DNA of 64,000 nt from Chitinophaga rhizophila (lineage in GTDB: Bacteria > Bacteroidota > Bacteroidia > Chitinophagales > Chitinophagaceae): positions 744,001-808,000 of the forward strand of contig NZ_JAICCF010000003.1 in NCBI RefSeq assembly GCF_019492185.1, written 5' to 3'. Both the position numbers and the translations under genes were made by a program. Below, in pieces: positions 7,951 through 14,731 of the stretch. Below the pieces are notes generated by a model. The model did no database searches. It worked only from the letters and a program-made list of their open reading frames with translations, and was not told the DNA's origin. How positions within the stretch are numbered: the stretch's first letter is position 1; every line of letters starts with the position of its first letter.

Positions 7951-8148
7951 ATGCTAAGTGAAAAAGAGAATAGTTTAGAAAAGGAACCGTCGGAAGAATA
8001 TCATCAACCCGAAAAGGAACCTGCAGAAGTGTTAAAGACAACTAAACAAGATAATTCAAGCAATCCGCTGCACAAAGACCTATCCGAAAGTCCGGAAGAC
8101 GAAAATGCAGTGGTGCGCGATCAGGATACTAAAGATACTAAAGACTAA
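7951..8148 (+). CDS. small acidic low-complexity protein
   Basis: This 65-residue protein is almost entirely charged or polar (Glu, Asp, Lys, Ser, Pro) with no hydrophobic core, so it is probably disordered. I do not recognise a family. A sigma-54-like promoter lies 45 bases upstream and a T-rich terminator follows at 8251, so it appears to be a monocistronic unit. That framing by promoter and terminator is the main reason to accept it as real. Confidence 0.6.
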   Translation: MLSEKENSLEKEPSEEYHQPEKEPAEVLKTTKQDNSSNPLHKDLSESPEDENAVVRDQDTKDTKD

Positions 8149-8250
8149 ATCGTTACCATTTATTTATTGATTAACCTTTTAATGGTATTCCCAACAGAGG
8201 AAAAAACGATTAGTTAAAACTTCTTCTTTAATGTTGTGGTGTATAGCAGG

Positions 8251-8284
8251 CCGTCCCATTCATGGGATGGTTTTCTTTTTTTAG
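8251..8284 (+). terminator. terminator after the small acidic gene
   Basis: A hairpin (TCCCAT against ATGGGA with flanking CC/GG, 8251-8270) is followed by a T-rich tract. It overlaps the stop codon of the convergent gene at 8281. Confidence 0.65.
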
Positions 8285-8703
8285 CTACTATGGTCAGCAA
8301 TAATCTTCCATTCTCCCTTCATCCTTCTAATTAATAAGGAAAAGTGTCCTTCCAGATCCCCAATTGTTCTGGTAAGGTGCCATTTCCCCACAATAAACCA
8401 CACCTCCGAAGATAATGATTTCATTTCCAGTATATTGAAGTGCAGTTTACCCATCGCGGCTGTATCAGGGTATGAGCGCTTATAATTATCCAGTGTTGCC
8501 TGCCAGCCATAGGTTGGTCCCCTTTTTCCAATAAAGATAAGAGAGTCTGACCGCCAATAAGTGCTCATGAATGATTCCAGGTCGCCTTTGTTCCAGGAAT
8601 CAGTCTGTTTCTGAAGCAGCGCCTTGATGGCAGACTGCGGCTGCTGGGCACGCAAGCTTGTGAACGAAGCGGTCAACAGGATAAGGAACAGTATGAAACG
8701 CAT
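8281..8703 (-). CDS. exported SnoaL-like/DUF4440 protein
   Basis: This 140-residue product has a signal peptide (about residues 1-20, ending SLRAQ) followed by a nuclear-transport-factor-2-like fold of the DUF4440 type (QTDSWNKGDLESFMSTYWRSDSLIFIG; GQWHLTR-like end). Such proteins bind small ligands or act as accessory domains; no catalytic role can be assigned. The ATG at 8703 begins a proper signal peptide, so I preferred it over the longer frame. A good Bacteroidota promoter lies upstream, divergent from kdnA. Confidence 0.75.
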   Translation of the reverse strand: MRFILFLILLTASFTSLRAQQPQSAIKALLQKQTDSWNKGDLESFMSTYWRSDSLIFIGKRGPTYGWQATLDNYKRSYPDTAAMGKLHFNILEMKSLSSEVWFIVGKWHLTRTIGDLEGHFSLLIRRMKGEWKIIADHSS

Positions 8704-8716
8704 GGTGATTTTTAGT

Positions 8717-8748
8717 AAAAGATAAACACTTTTTGCGAGGAAGGGCAA
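8717..8748 (-). promoter_or_regulatory. Bacteroidota-type promoter of the DUF4440 gene
   Basis: On the minus strand TTG (8746-8748) is followed after 21 bases by TATCTTTT (8717-8724), close to the TTG-N19-21-TAnnTTTG consensus. Confidence 0.55.
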
Positions 8749-8759
8749 TATGATTATAC

Positions 8760-8767
8760 TACCTTTG
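8760..8767 (+). promoter_or_regulatory. -7 promoter element of the kdn operon
   Basis: TACCTTTG is an exact TAnnTTTG match 16 bases upstream of the kdnA ATG at 8784. A TTTTTG lies further upstream, at slightly more than the usual spacing. Confidence 0.6.
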
Positions 8768-8783
8768 CAAAAATCAACAACTT

Positions 8784-9974
8784 ATGCCCGGATATGAATT
8801 TTTTGGCCCGGAAGAACGCAAGGAAGTAAACGATGTACTGGAAACAGGCATTTTTATGCGTTATGGCTTTGATGGTCCCCGTAAAGGCATCTGGAAAGCT
8901 AAGGAACTTGAACAGGCCATCTCTGAAAAACTCAATGTAAACCATACCCATCTGGTATCCAGCGGTACCGCCGCCCTCACTACAGTTATGGCTGCCCTGG
9001 GCATCGGCGCAGGAGATGAAGTGATCATGCCTACCTTTACCTTTGTTGCCAGCTTTGAATGTATCTTCTCTGTTGGTGCAACGCCGGTACTGGTAGATGT
9101 AGATGATACCCTCACGCTTGAGCCTAAAGCAGTAGAAGCAGCAATCACCCCAAGAACCAAAGCAATAATGCCGGTACATATGTGCGGTGCAATGGCTGAT
9201 CTTGACGCGCTGAAAGCAATCTGCGATAAACATAACCTGATATTACTCGAAGACGCCTGCCAGTCCTTTGGCGGTACCTATAAAGGAAAAGCCCTCGGAA
9301 CCATCGGTCACGCTGGCGCATTTTCTTTCGACTTTGTTAAAACAATTACCTGTGCTGAAGGTGGCGCTGTTGTAACCAATGACAAAGACGTATACCTCAA
9401 GTGCGACGCCTACGCAGACCATGGTCATGACCATCTCGGTGTAGACCGCGGTGCTGACCTTCACCCATATGTAGGTTATAACTACCGTATCTCCGAACTG
9501 CACGCTGCTGTAGGTCTTGCCCAGGTACGTAAACTGGATACCTTCCTGAGTATCCAACGTAAAACAAAGAAAATATTTAAAGACGCTCTGGCTACGGTAC
9601 CTGGTGTTACTTTCCGCCGCCTGCCGGATGCAGAAGGTGACAGTGCTACTTTCCTGGCCTTCTTCCTGCCGGAGGAAAATCAGGCGAGAGCAGCAGCTGC
9701 TGCCATGAAGGCTGCCGGCCTCGCCGCTTTCTACTGGTTTGATAATAACTGGCACTACATCCGTAACTGGGAGCACTTCAAACAAAGTACAGTGCTGTCC
9801 CGTTTCGCTCCAGGCCTGCAACAGGCAATGGAACTGTATAAAGTAAAAGATTTCCCGGCTTCTGACGCTATCATGAGTCGTTGTATCTGCACGCCTATCA
9901 ACCTGGGATGGAGTGAGGAAGAAATACAACAACGTGCAGAGAAATTAGTGAATGCGGTAAAGAGCGCTTTATAA
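8784..9974 (+). CDS. kdnA: 8-amino-3,8-dideoxy-manno-octulosonate aminotransferase KdnA (DegT/DnrJ/EryC1 family)
   Basis: This is a 396-residue PLP-dependent sugar aminotransferase. The internal aldimine lysine is K186 in SFDFVKT, with the cofactor aspartate near 157 in LEDACQ and the substrate-side AEGGAVVTN following. KdnA aminates the 8-oxo form of Kdo made by KdnB, giving 8-amino-Kdo. The assignment to KdnA rather than another DegT enzyme rests on the neighbours: kdsB follows 10 bases later and a KdnB-type dehydrogenase after that, the set known from Shewanella. The family alone would allow other amino sugars. Confidence 0.85.
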   Translation: MPGYEFFGPEERKEVNDVLETGIFMRYGFDGPRKGIWKAKELEQAISEKLNVNHTHLVSSGTAALTTVMAALGIGAGDEVIMPTFTFVASFECIFSVGATPVLVDVDDTLTLEPKAVEAAITPRTKAIMPVHMCGAMADLDALKAICDKHNLILLEDACQSFGGTYKGKALGTIGHAGAFSFDFVKTITCAEGGAVVTNDKDVYLKCDAYADHGHDHLGVDRGADLHPYVGYNYRISELHAAVGLAQVRKLDTFLSIQRKTKKIFKDALATVPGVTFRRLPDAEGDSATFLAFFLPEENQARAAAAAMKAAGLAAFYWFDNNWHYIRNWEHFKQSTVLSRFAPGLQQAMELYKVKDFPASDAIMSRCICTPINLGWSEEEIQQRAEKLVNAVKSAL

Positions 9975-9984
9975 TCATATAAGT

Positions 9985-10713
9985 ATGAAGAAAGTAGCCT
10001 TAATCCCTGCCAGATATGGCGCAACCCGTTTCCCGGGCAAGCTGATGGCAAAACTGGGAGGGAAATCAGTCATTCTGCGCACTTACGAGAGTACTGTCAA
10101 TACCGGCGTGTTTGACGAAGTGATGGTAGTATGTGACAGTGATATCATTTATAATGAGATTGTTAGTAACGGTGGAAAAGCTGTTATGAGCAAAAAAGAA
10201 CACGAATGCGGTACTGATCGTATTGCTGAAGCAATCGCTGACCGTACAGACGTAGACATCGTTGTGAATGTACAGGGAGATGAACCCTTCACCCAGAAAG
10301 AACCTCTGGAAAAACTCCTGAAAGTATTTGAAGGAGAAGAAGGTAAGCACGTACAGGTAGCTTCCCTCATGCAGGTACTCAAGGACTGGAAAGCAATAGA
10401 AGATCCTAACTACGTAAAAGTAGCGGTAGACAAAAAATTCAATGCGCTTTTCTTTTCCCGGTCTGTCATTCCTTATCCCCGGGATAAGAATGTCGCTACC
10501 ACCTATTACGAACACATCGGCATCTACGCATTCCGCCGTCAGACGCTGATGGACTTTACCCAAATGCCTGTTAGTCCGCTGGAAGCTGCTGAAAAAGTAG
10601 AATGCCTTCGGTACCTGGAAAATGGTATCCCCATGAAAATGGTCGTAACTGAGTACATGGGAGTGGAAATCGACACACCGGAAGATTTGGTAAAAGCTGA
10701 AAAGTTATTATAA
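9985..10713 (+). CDS. kdsB: CMP-Kdo / CMP-8-amino-Kdo synthetase KdsB
   Basis: This 242-residue cytidylyltransferase has the N-terminal IPARYGATRFPGK motif, the EHECGTDRIAEA stretch near residue 74 and NVQGDEPF near residue 93, all standard for KdsB. It links CTP to Kdo before transfer to lipid A. Because it lies between kdnA and kdnB in a tight operon, its real substrate here is probably 8-amino-Kdo, as for the Shewanella enzyme; that preference is inferred from context. Length is normal. Confidence 0.92.
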   Translation: MKKVALIPARYGATRFPGKLMAKLGGKSVILRTYESTVNTGVFDEVMVVCDSDIIYNEIVSNGGKAVMSKKEHECGTDRIAEAIADRTDVDIVVNVQGDEPFTQKEPLEKLLKVFEGEEGKHVQVASLMQVLKDWKAIEDPNYVKVAVDKKFNALFFSRSVIPYPRDKNVATTYYEHIGIYAFRRQTLMDFTQMPVSPLEAAEKVECLRYLENGIPMKMVVTEYMGVEIDTPEDLVKAEKLL

Positions 10714-10737
10714 CAATTAAAACATTAAACCACCGAG

Positions 10738-11814
10738 ATGAAATTCAGGAACTTTAAAATGGTTGACTATGTGGTGTTTGGCCGTGGTGCGTTTGACCAG
10801 CTTGATGAAATACTCGCGCCCCGCCGTCAGGGCGATGCGCCAATGATATTCTTTATAGATCACTTCTTCCAGGGAAATGAAGCGTTTGCAAAACGTATTC
10901 CCCTGAGAGGTAAAGATAAGATTGTATATATCGACGTTACCGACGAACCCAAAACCAAGTATGTAGATAAGGTTAGAGATGACCTGAAAGCAGAATTTGG
11001 TGAAGTAAGCGGTATCATTGGTATCGGTGGTGGCTCTGTCATGGACATGGCAAAAGCTGTGGCGCTGATGATGAAAAACCCGGGATCTTCAGCTGACTAT
11101 CAAGGCTGGGACCTCGTGAAAGTAGCGGGTGTATATAAAGTAGGTATCCCTACAATATCTGGTACCGGCGCAGAAGTTAGCCGTACCTGCGTACTTACTG
11201 GTCCTACCCGTAAACTGGGTATGAACTCTGACTTTACGCCTTTTGACCAGATTGTACTGGATCCGGAGCTGATTAAAGGAGTGCCTGTAAATCAGCAGTT
11301 CTATACTGCTATGGATTGCTACATTCACTGTATCGAATCTTTACAGGGTACTTATCTCAATGCATTCAGCCGCTCTTACGGAGAAGAAGCTCTCCGACTT
11401 TGCCAGGAAATCTTCCTGCACAAAGAACAGTGGGACGACGATGCGGATGAAAAGCTCATGATGGCATCTTACGCTGGTGGTATGAGTATCGCTTATTCCC
11501 AGGTGGGCGTTGCCCACGCGGTAAGCTACGGCCTGGCATACCTGCTCGGTACAAAACATGGTATTGGTAACTGTATCGTGTTTGATAAACTGGAAGAGTT
11601 CTATCCAGAAGGAGTGAAGGAGTTTAAAGAAATGGTGAAAAAGCATAACATCGACATTCCTCAGGGTATCACCAAAGGACTGACCGACGAGCAGTTTAAC
11701 ATCATGATCGACGTGTCCCTCGGTATGGCCCCATTATGGGAAAATGCACTGGGTAAAGACTGGAAAGAGCAGATGACCCGTGAGCGTTTACGCGCTTTAT
11801 ATGAGCAACTGTAA
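10738..11814 (+). CDS. kdnB: 3-deoxy-manno-octulosonate 8-oxidase KdnB (iron-type alcohol dehydrogenase)
   Basis: This 358-residue group III metal-dependent alcohol dehydrogenase has the nucleotide-binding GIGGGSVMDMAKA near residue 96 and metal-site histidines in the stretches around YIHCIES, VAHAVSYG and KHGIGN. KdnB oxidises the C8 hydroxyl of Kdo so that KdnA can aminate it. It follows kdsB by 24 bases and ends at a strong hairpin. The gene trio is the basis for the name; the family itself is broad. Confidence 0.85.
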   Translation: MKFRNFKMVDYVVFGRGAFDQLDEILAPRRQGDAPMIFFIDHFFQGNEAFAKRIPLRGKDKIVYIDVTDEPKTKYVDKVRDDLKAEFGEVSGIIGIGGGSVMDMAKAVALMMKNPGSSADYQGWDLVKVAGVYKVGIPTISGTGAEVSRTCVLTGPTRKLGMNSDFTPFDQIVLDPELIKGVPVNQQFYTAMDCYIHCIESLQGTYLNAFSRSYGEEALRLCQEIFLHKEQWDDDADEKLMMASYAGGMSIAYSQVGVAHAVSYGLAYLLGTKHGIGNCIVFDKLEEFYPEGVKEFKEMVKKHNIDIPQGITKGLTDEQFNIMIDVSLGMAPLWENALGKDWKEQMTRERLRALYEQL

Positions 11815-11832
11815 ATCGGGCTGATAATATTG

Positions 11833-11876
11833 AAAGGGCTGACTTTGAAGTAGAAATGCTTTGAAGTCAGCCCTTT
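11833..11876 (+). terminator. terminator of the kdn operon
   Basis: AAAGGGCTGACTT (11833-11845) pairs with AAGTCAGCCCTTT (11864-11876). It begins 18 bases after the kdnB stop. Confidence 0.75.
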
Positions 11877-11886
11877 ACCATTGGTG

Positions 11887-12119
11887 TTATTCCTTCTTCA
11901 GATAACTTTCTATAGCAATATTCCCAACCCCAATAACACGCTGTTTAACATCGGCAGTCTCCGTTGTATTTCCCACCTGAACATTCGGTTTCAACCGTCA
12001 GTTATGCACCAATCAGGCTTCCCCGCATCATTACTCATCCACCGAAAACTCCAGTTTACATCTCCATAGGCAAACTGACTGATCTGATGCCAGCAGATCC
12101 GCCCGCCCGCTTCCTGCAT
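11887..12119 (-). pseudogene. frameshifted coding remnant
   Basis: On the minus strand two overlapping frames read like one broken protein. The upstream frame opens at the ATG at 12119 (MQEAGGRICWHQISQFAYGD, then NWSFRWMSNDAGKPDW) and stops at 11991. The downstream frame is open from 11997 to a stop at 11887 (LKPNVQVGNTTETADVKQRV, then VGNIAIESYLKKE). A single-base shift near 11995 would join them. I do not recognise the family. The coding look is a judgement by eye. Confidence 0.35.
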
Positions 12120-12294
12120 TTGTCAACATTTCCTGCAGTTAATGCGCTATCCCCACCTTATCCCTGTTTGCTGGTCGGGTTAAGATCACTGTATTGCCAG
12201 AATAACTGCTGCATCATTGTGGCTAAAAGAATGCTGGTAGTATATGCTGAATAAGGGCTTGTGTCTTACACTATCATATCATCAATAGGACACC

Positions 12295-12337
12295 AAAAGG
12301 GCACTTCAATATCCCCGGGATATCCAAGTGCCCTTTT
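12295..12337 (-). terminator. terminator of the MFS gene
   Basis: AAAAGGGCACTT (12295-12306) pairs with AAGTGCCCTTTT (12326-12337), with a near-palindromic ATATCCCCGGGATAT in the loop. It lies 46 bases beyond the MFS stop on the minus strand. Confidence 0.75.
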
Positions 12338-12382
12338 AGTGTGCTAGACTTACTAAGTTGGTATGAAAGATAAATGAACTGC

Positions 12383-13594
12383 TTACCTGATTCTCCTCAT
12401 CTGTACAAAACGCCACATCACCTGCAGCTTCCTATTATGATAAATGAATACCAGATATACAGACGCCAGCAGGGTCATTACTGCTGTAGAATAGAAGGTG
12501 ACAGCAAAGAAACGTGCATCATTATGGTAGATGAACGCAGATAAATATGCGCCGAGGCCAATACCCACCTCCATGGCAATATACATAGTCGCCAGCGCGC
12601 GCCCTTTAAACTGTGGATGTCCCAGGTCAATCGTCCAGGCTGTGATAGCCGGAGAATTTAGTCCTACAGATACGCCATATATAATAGCAGCTGTCAGCAT
12701 CATTGCCGGCGTATGAGATACTGCAAGCAGGAACACCGCTATAGCCATTGTAAAAGAGGAAATCTTCAGAATAGGCACTCTGCCGTACTTGTCTGAAACT
12801 TTACCCGCCACCAGCCGGATGCCTATAGAAGCGGCTGTGAAAAAGGTGAAGAATAATCCTTTATTCTCGATACCCAGATGACTACTAAAATCTGGTATGA
12901 TGGTAAATAATGCACCATAACTCAGATAGGTGAGGAAGGTAATAATTACCGGTGCGATGACAAGTGGCTCGAAGATCTCACTTTTGGAAATACTAAGTGT
13001 TGATAACCGGAAACCTTGTTTATTCTCCAATGTCTCCCGCATACCTCCAACCAGAATAACGACAGATAACAAAGCGAACGCGGCTGATACCTGGAACATC
13101 ACCTCTATATTCCAGATCGCAGAGATGTAACCGCCAATGGCCGGGCCTAATGCAAGGCCTATTGTGCTGAACAAGCCAACCATGCCCATCGCTTCCGCTC
13201 TACGGGTAGCTGGTACAATATCAGAGACGTATGCGGCCGTACCTGTGGGCTTAAAGCCAGTGGAGAAACCATGAAAGAATCGAAGCAAAAGAAACGCTCC
13301 TACAGAACTGACCAACGGATATAGCAAACTACAAACTACACATACCAGCGCTCCGAAGATCATTACCGGTACCCGGCCGATCGTGTCTGTCAGTTTACCG
13401 CTGAAAGGGCGGGAGAGCCCTGCCATAAGAGTGAAAAGTGCAAGTATGTATCCTTTATAATCCTCACCACCCATCCGGGTCAGATAAGCGGGTAATTCCG
13501 GAAGCAACATGTTAAAGCTGGCGGAAAACAGTGCATTGCTGAGGCATAGCATAATGAAGTGGAAGGTATAGACCTTTCCGGGCGACTGATCCAT
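12383..13594 (-). CDS. MFS transporter (drug/metabolite exporter type)
   Basis: This 403-residue protein has about 12 hydrophobic segments and the major facilitator loop motif between TM2 and TM3 (GLSRPFSGKLTDTIGRVPV near residue 58), repeated in the second half (RLVAGKVSDKYGRVPIL near residue 262). The family moves drugs or metabolites by proton antiport; the substrate is not predictable. An exact TAACTTTG promoter element lies only four bases before the ATG, so the mRNA may have essentially no leader. Confidence 0.88.
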   Translation of the reverse strand: MDQSPGKVYTFHFIMLCLSNALFSASFNMLLPELPAYLTRMGGEDYKGYILALFTLMAGLSRPFSGKLTDTIGRVPVMIFGALVCVVCSLLYPLVSSVGAFLLLRFFHGFSTGFKPTGTAAYVSDIVPATRRAEAMGMVGLFSTIGLALGPAIGGYISAIWNIEVMFQVSAAFALLSVVILVGGMRETLENKQGFRLSTLSISKSEIFEPLVIAPVIITFLTYLSYGALFTIIPDFSSHLGIENKGLFFTFFTAASIGIRLVAGKVSDKYGRVPILKISSFTMAIAVFLLAVSHTPAMMLTAAIIYGVSVGLNSPAITAWTIDLGHPQFKGRALATMYIAMEVGIGLGAYLSAFIYHNDARFFAVTFYSTAVMTLLASVYLVFIYHNRKLQVMWRFVQMRRIR

Positions 13595-13598
13595 GATA

Positions 13599-13606
13599 CA
13601 AAGTTA
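13599..13606 (-). promoter_or_regulatory. -7 promoter element abutting the MFS start codon
   Basis: TAACTTTG on the minus strand ends at 13599, four bases before the ATG at 13594. I see no TTG at the usual -33 distance. Confidence 0.5.
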
Positions 13607-13679
13607 CAGATAAAGGACACATTCACAGGGGCTTACTGCAAAAATTACAACTAATGTTATTTTATCAGCTGACTGGTGT

Positions 13680-13687
13680 TAAATTTG
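13680..13687 (+). promoter_or_regulatory. -7 promoter element of the NYN gene
   Basis: TAAATTTG is an exact TAnnTTTG match, 24 bases upstream of the ATG at 13712. Confidence 0.45.
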
Positions 13688-13711
13688 TTTATCCACCCCA
13701 ATAAAACATGT

Positions 13712-14452
13712 ATGGAAAACAAAGAACTCAGATTGGCAGTACTCATTGATGCAGATAACATACCCCACACCAGTGTAAAAGAAATAATGGAAGAAGTAGC
13801 CAAATATGGTATACCTACTTTCAAACGTATCTATGGCGACTGGACCAAGCCTACTTTAGCAGGTTGGAAAATAGTCTTACTGGATAATGCCATTACCCCG
13901 ATACAGCAATATGCTTACACTACAGGAAAAAACGCTACCGATTCGGCTATGATCATCGATGCCATGGATATCCTGTATACCGGCAGAGTAGATGGATTTT
14001 GCCTGATCACCAGTGACAGCGACTTTACCCGCCTGGCTACCAGGTTGCGGGAAGCAGGTATGCGCGTATTCGGGCTGGGAGAGAAGAAAACACCCAGTGC
14101 ATTCAGAGCTGCATGTGATAAGTTTATTTACCTGGAAATTCTTGTGAATGACCGTAAGGATACCTCAGTAAAGCAGAAGACTGTCAAGGAAAAAACGAAA
14201 GCTATCAGCAAGGCCGACAAGGACCTGGTTAATATGCTGACCTCCAGTATCAATGATATTGCAGATGAAGACGGATGGGCCTACTTGGGCGAACTGGGCA
14301 ACCTGTTGTTGAAGAAACAACCCGATTTCGATGCCCGTAACTATGGGTATGGCAAACTGCTCCAGCTGATCAAAAGCTTTGACGATTTCGAGATAGATAT
14401 CAGGGAAAGCAGCCGGAAAATGGGAAAACTGGTGTACGTAAGGGCCAAATAA
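13712..14452 (+). CDS. NYN domain protein with C-terminal OST-HTH/LOTUS domain
   Basis: The 246-residue product begins with an NYN/DUF88 (LabA-like) PIN-fold domain. Its acidic residues are placed as in the family: LIDADN near residue 10, ATDSAMIIDAMD near 78 and ITSDSDF near 100. Residues 165-246 form a LOTUS/OST-HTH module, known for RNA or G-quadruplex binding. The combination suggests an RNA-targeting nuclease or regulator; the RNA target is unknown. I chose the ATG at 13712 because the domain starts six residues later. Confidence 0.85.
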   Translation: MENKELRLAVLIDADNIPHTSVKEIMEEVAKYGIPTFKRIYGDWTKPTLAGWKIVLLDNAITPIQQYAYTTGKNATDSAMIIDAMDILYTGRVDGFCLITSDSDFTRLATRLREAGMRVFGLGEKKTPSAFRAACDKFIYLEILVNDRKDTSVKQKTVKEKTKAISKADKDLVNMLTSSINDIADEDGWAYLGELGNLLLKKQPDFDARNYGYGKLLQLIKSFDDFEIDIRESSRKMGKLVYVRAK

Positions 14453-14460
14453 GACATAAA

Positions 14461-14494
14461 AAAAGCCATTTTACTGGGGAGTAAAACAGCTTTT
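14461..14494. terminator. bidirectional terminator between convergent genes
   Basis: AAAAGC-CA-TTTTACT pairs with AGTAAAA-CA-GCTTTT around a GGGG loop. It sits between the NYN stop and the 47-residue gene on the opposite strand, with A/T tracts on both sides. Confidence 0.65.
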
Positions 14495-14516
14495 AAATAT
14501 CTTAAGTTGTTGAATA

Positions 14517-14660
14517 CTATTTCTTAGCGTATTTCAGCGCTGCGTAGAGGAACATAGCAGCAAACACGATGATGACAACATAGGTCAGGATGTGAGCAAT
14601 GTTATCTCCAGCTCTGTAAAAATCAGTAGTCTCTACGTTATTGATTACTTCAAGCAACAT
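14517..14660 (-). CDS. 47-residue single-TM membrane protein
   Basis: The ATG at 14660 opens a 47-residue frame ending in TAG at 14517. The product has a polar N-terminus (MLLEVINNVETTDFYRAGDN), one strong membrane segment (residues 24-41, LTYVVIIVFAAMFLYAAL) and a basic end (KYAKK), so the C-terminus is probably cytoplasmic. I do not recognise a family. A promoter of the right type lies 27 bases upstream and a hairpin follows, so it looks like a complete small gene. Confidence 0.65.
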   Translation of the reverse strand: MLLEVINNVETTDFYRAGDNIAHILTYVVIIVFAAMFLYAALKYAKK

Positions 14661-14686
14661 AATAAAAATGTTTATTGGTCCGGGCT

Positions 14687-14718
14687 GCAAGTTAGCGCAT
14701 TCTCTTTAAAAATCCCAA
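14687..14718 (-). promoter_or_regulatory. promoter of the 47-residue membrane protein gene
   Basis: On the minus strand TTG (14716-14718) is followed after 21 bases by TAACTTGC, close to the TTG-N19-21-TAnnTTTG pattern. Confidence 0.5.
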
Positions 14719-14731
14719 CACCCATACCGTT

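Larger units (their letters stand above)
11815..12382. other. gene-poor stretch between kdnB and the MFS gene
   Basis: This stretch contains the kdn terminator, the frameshifted remnant at 11887-12119 and a second hairpin at 12295. No intact gene, tRNA or repeat is visible between 12120 and 12290. Confidence 0.6.

Noticed and set aside
11881..12254. Two plus-strand ORFs between kdnB and the MFS gene
   Set aside because: They look like reverse-strand shadows of the decayed minus-strand remnant and have no start site or family match.
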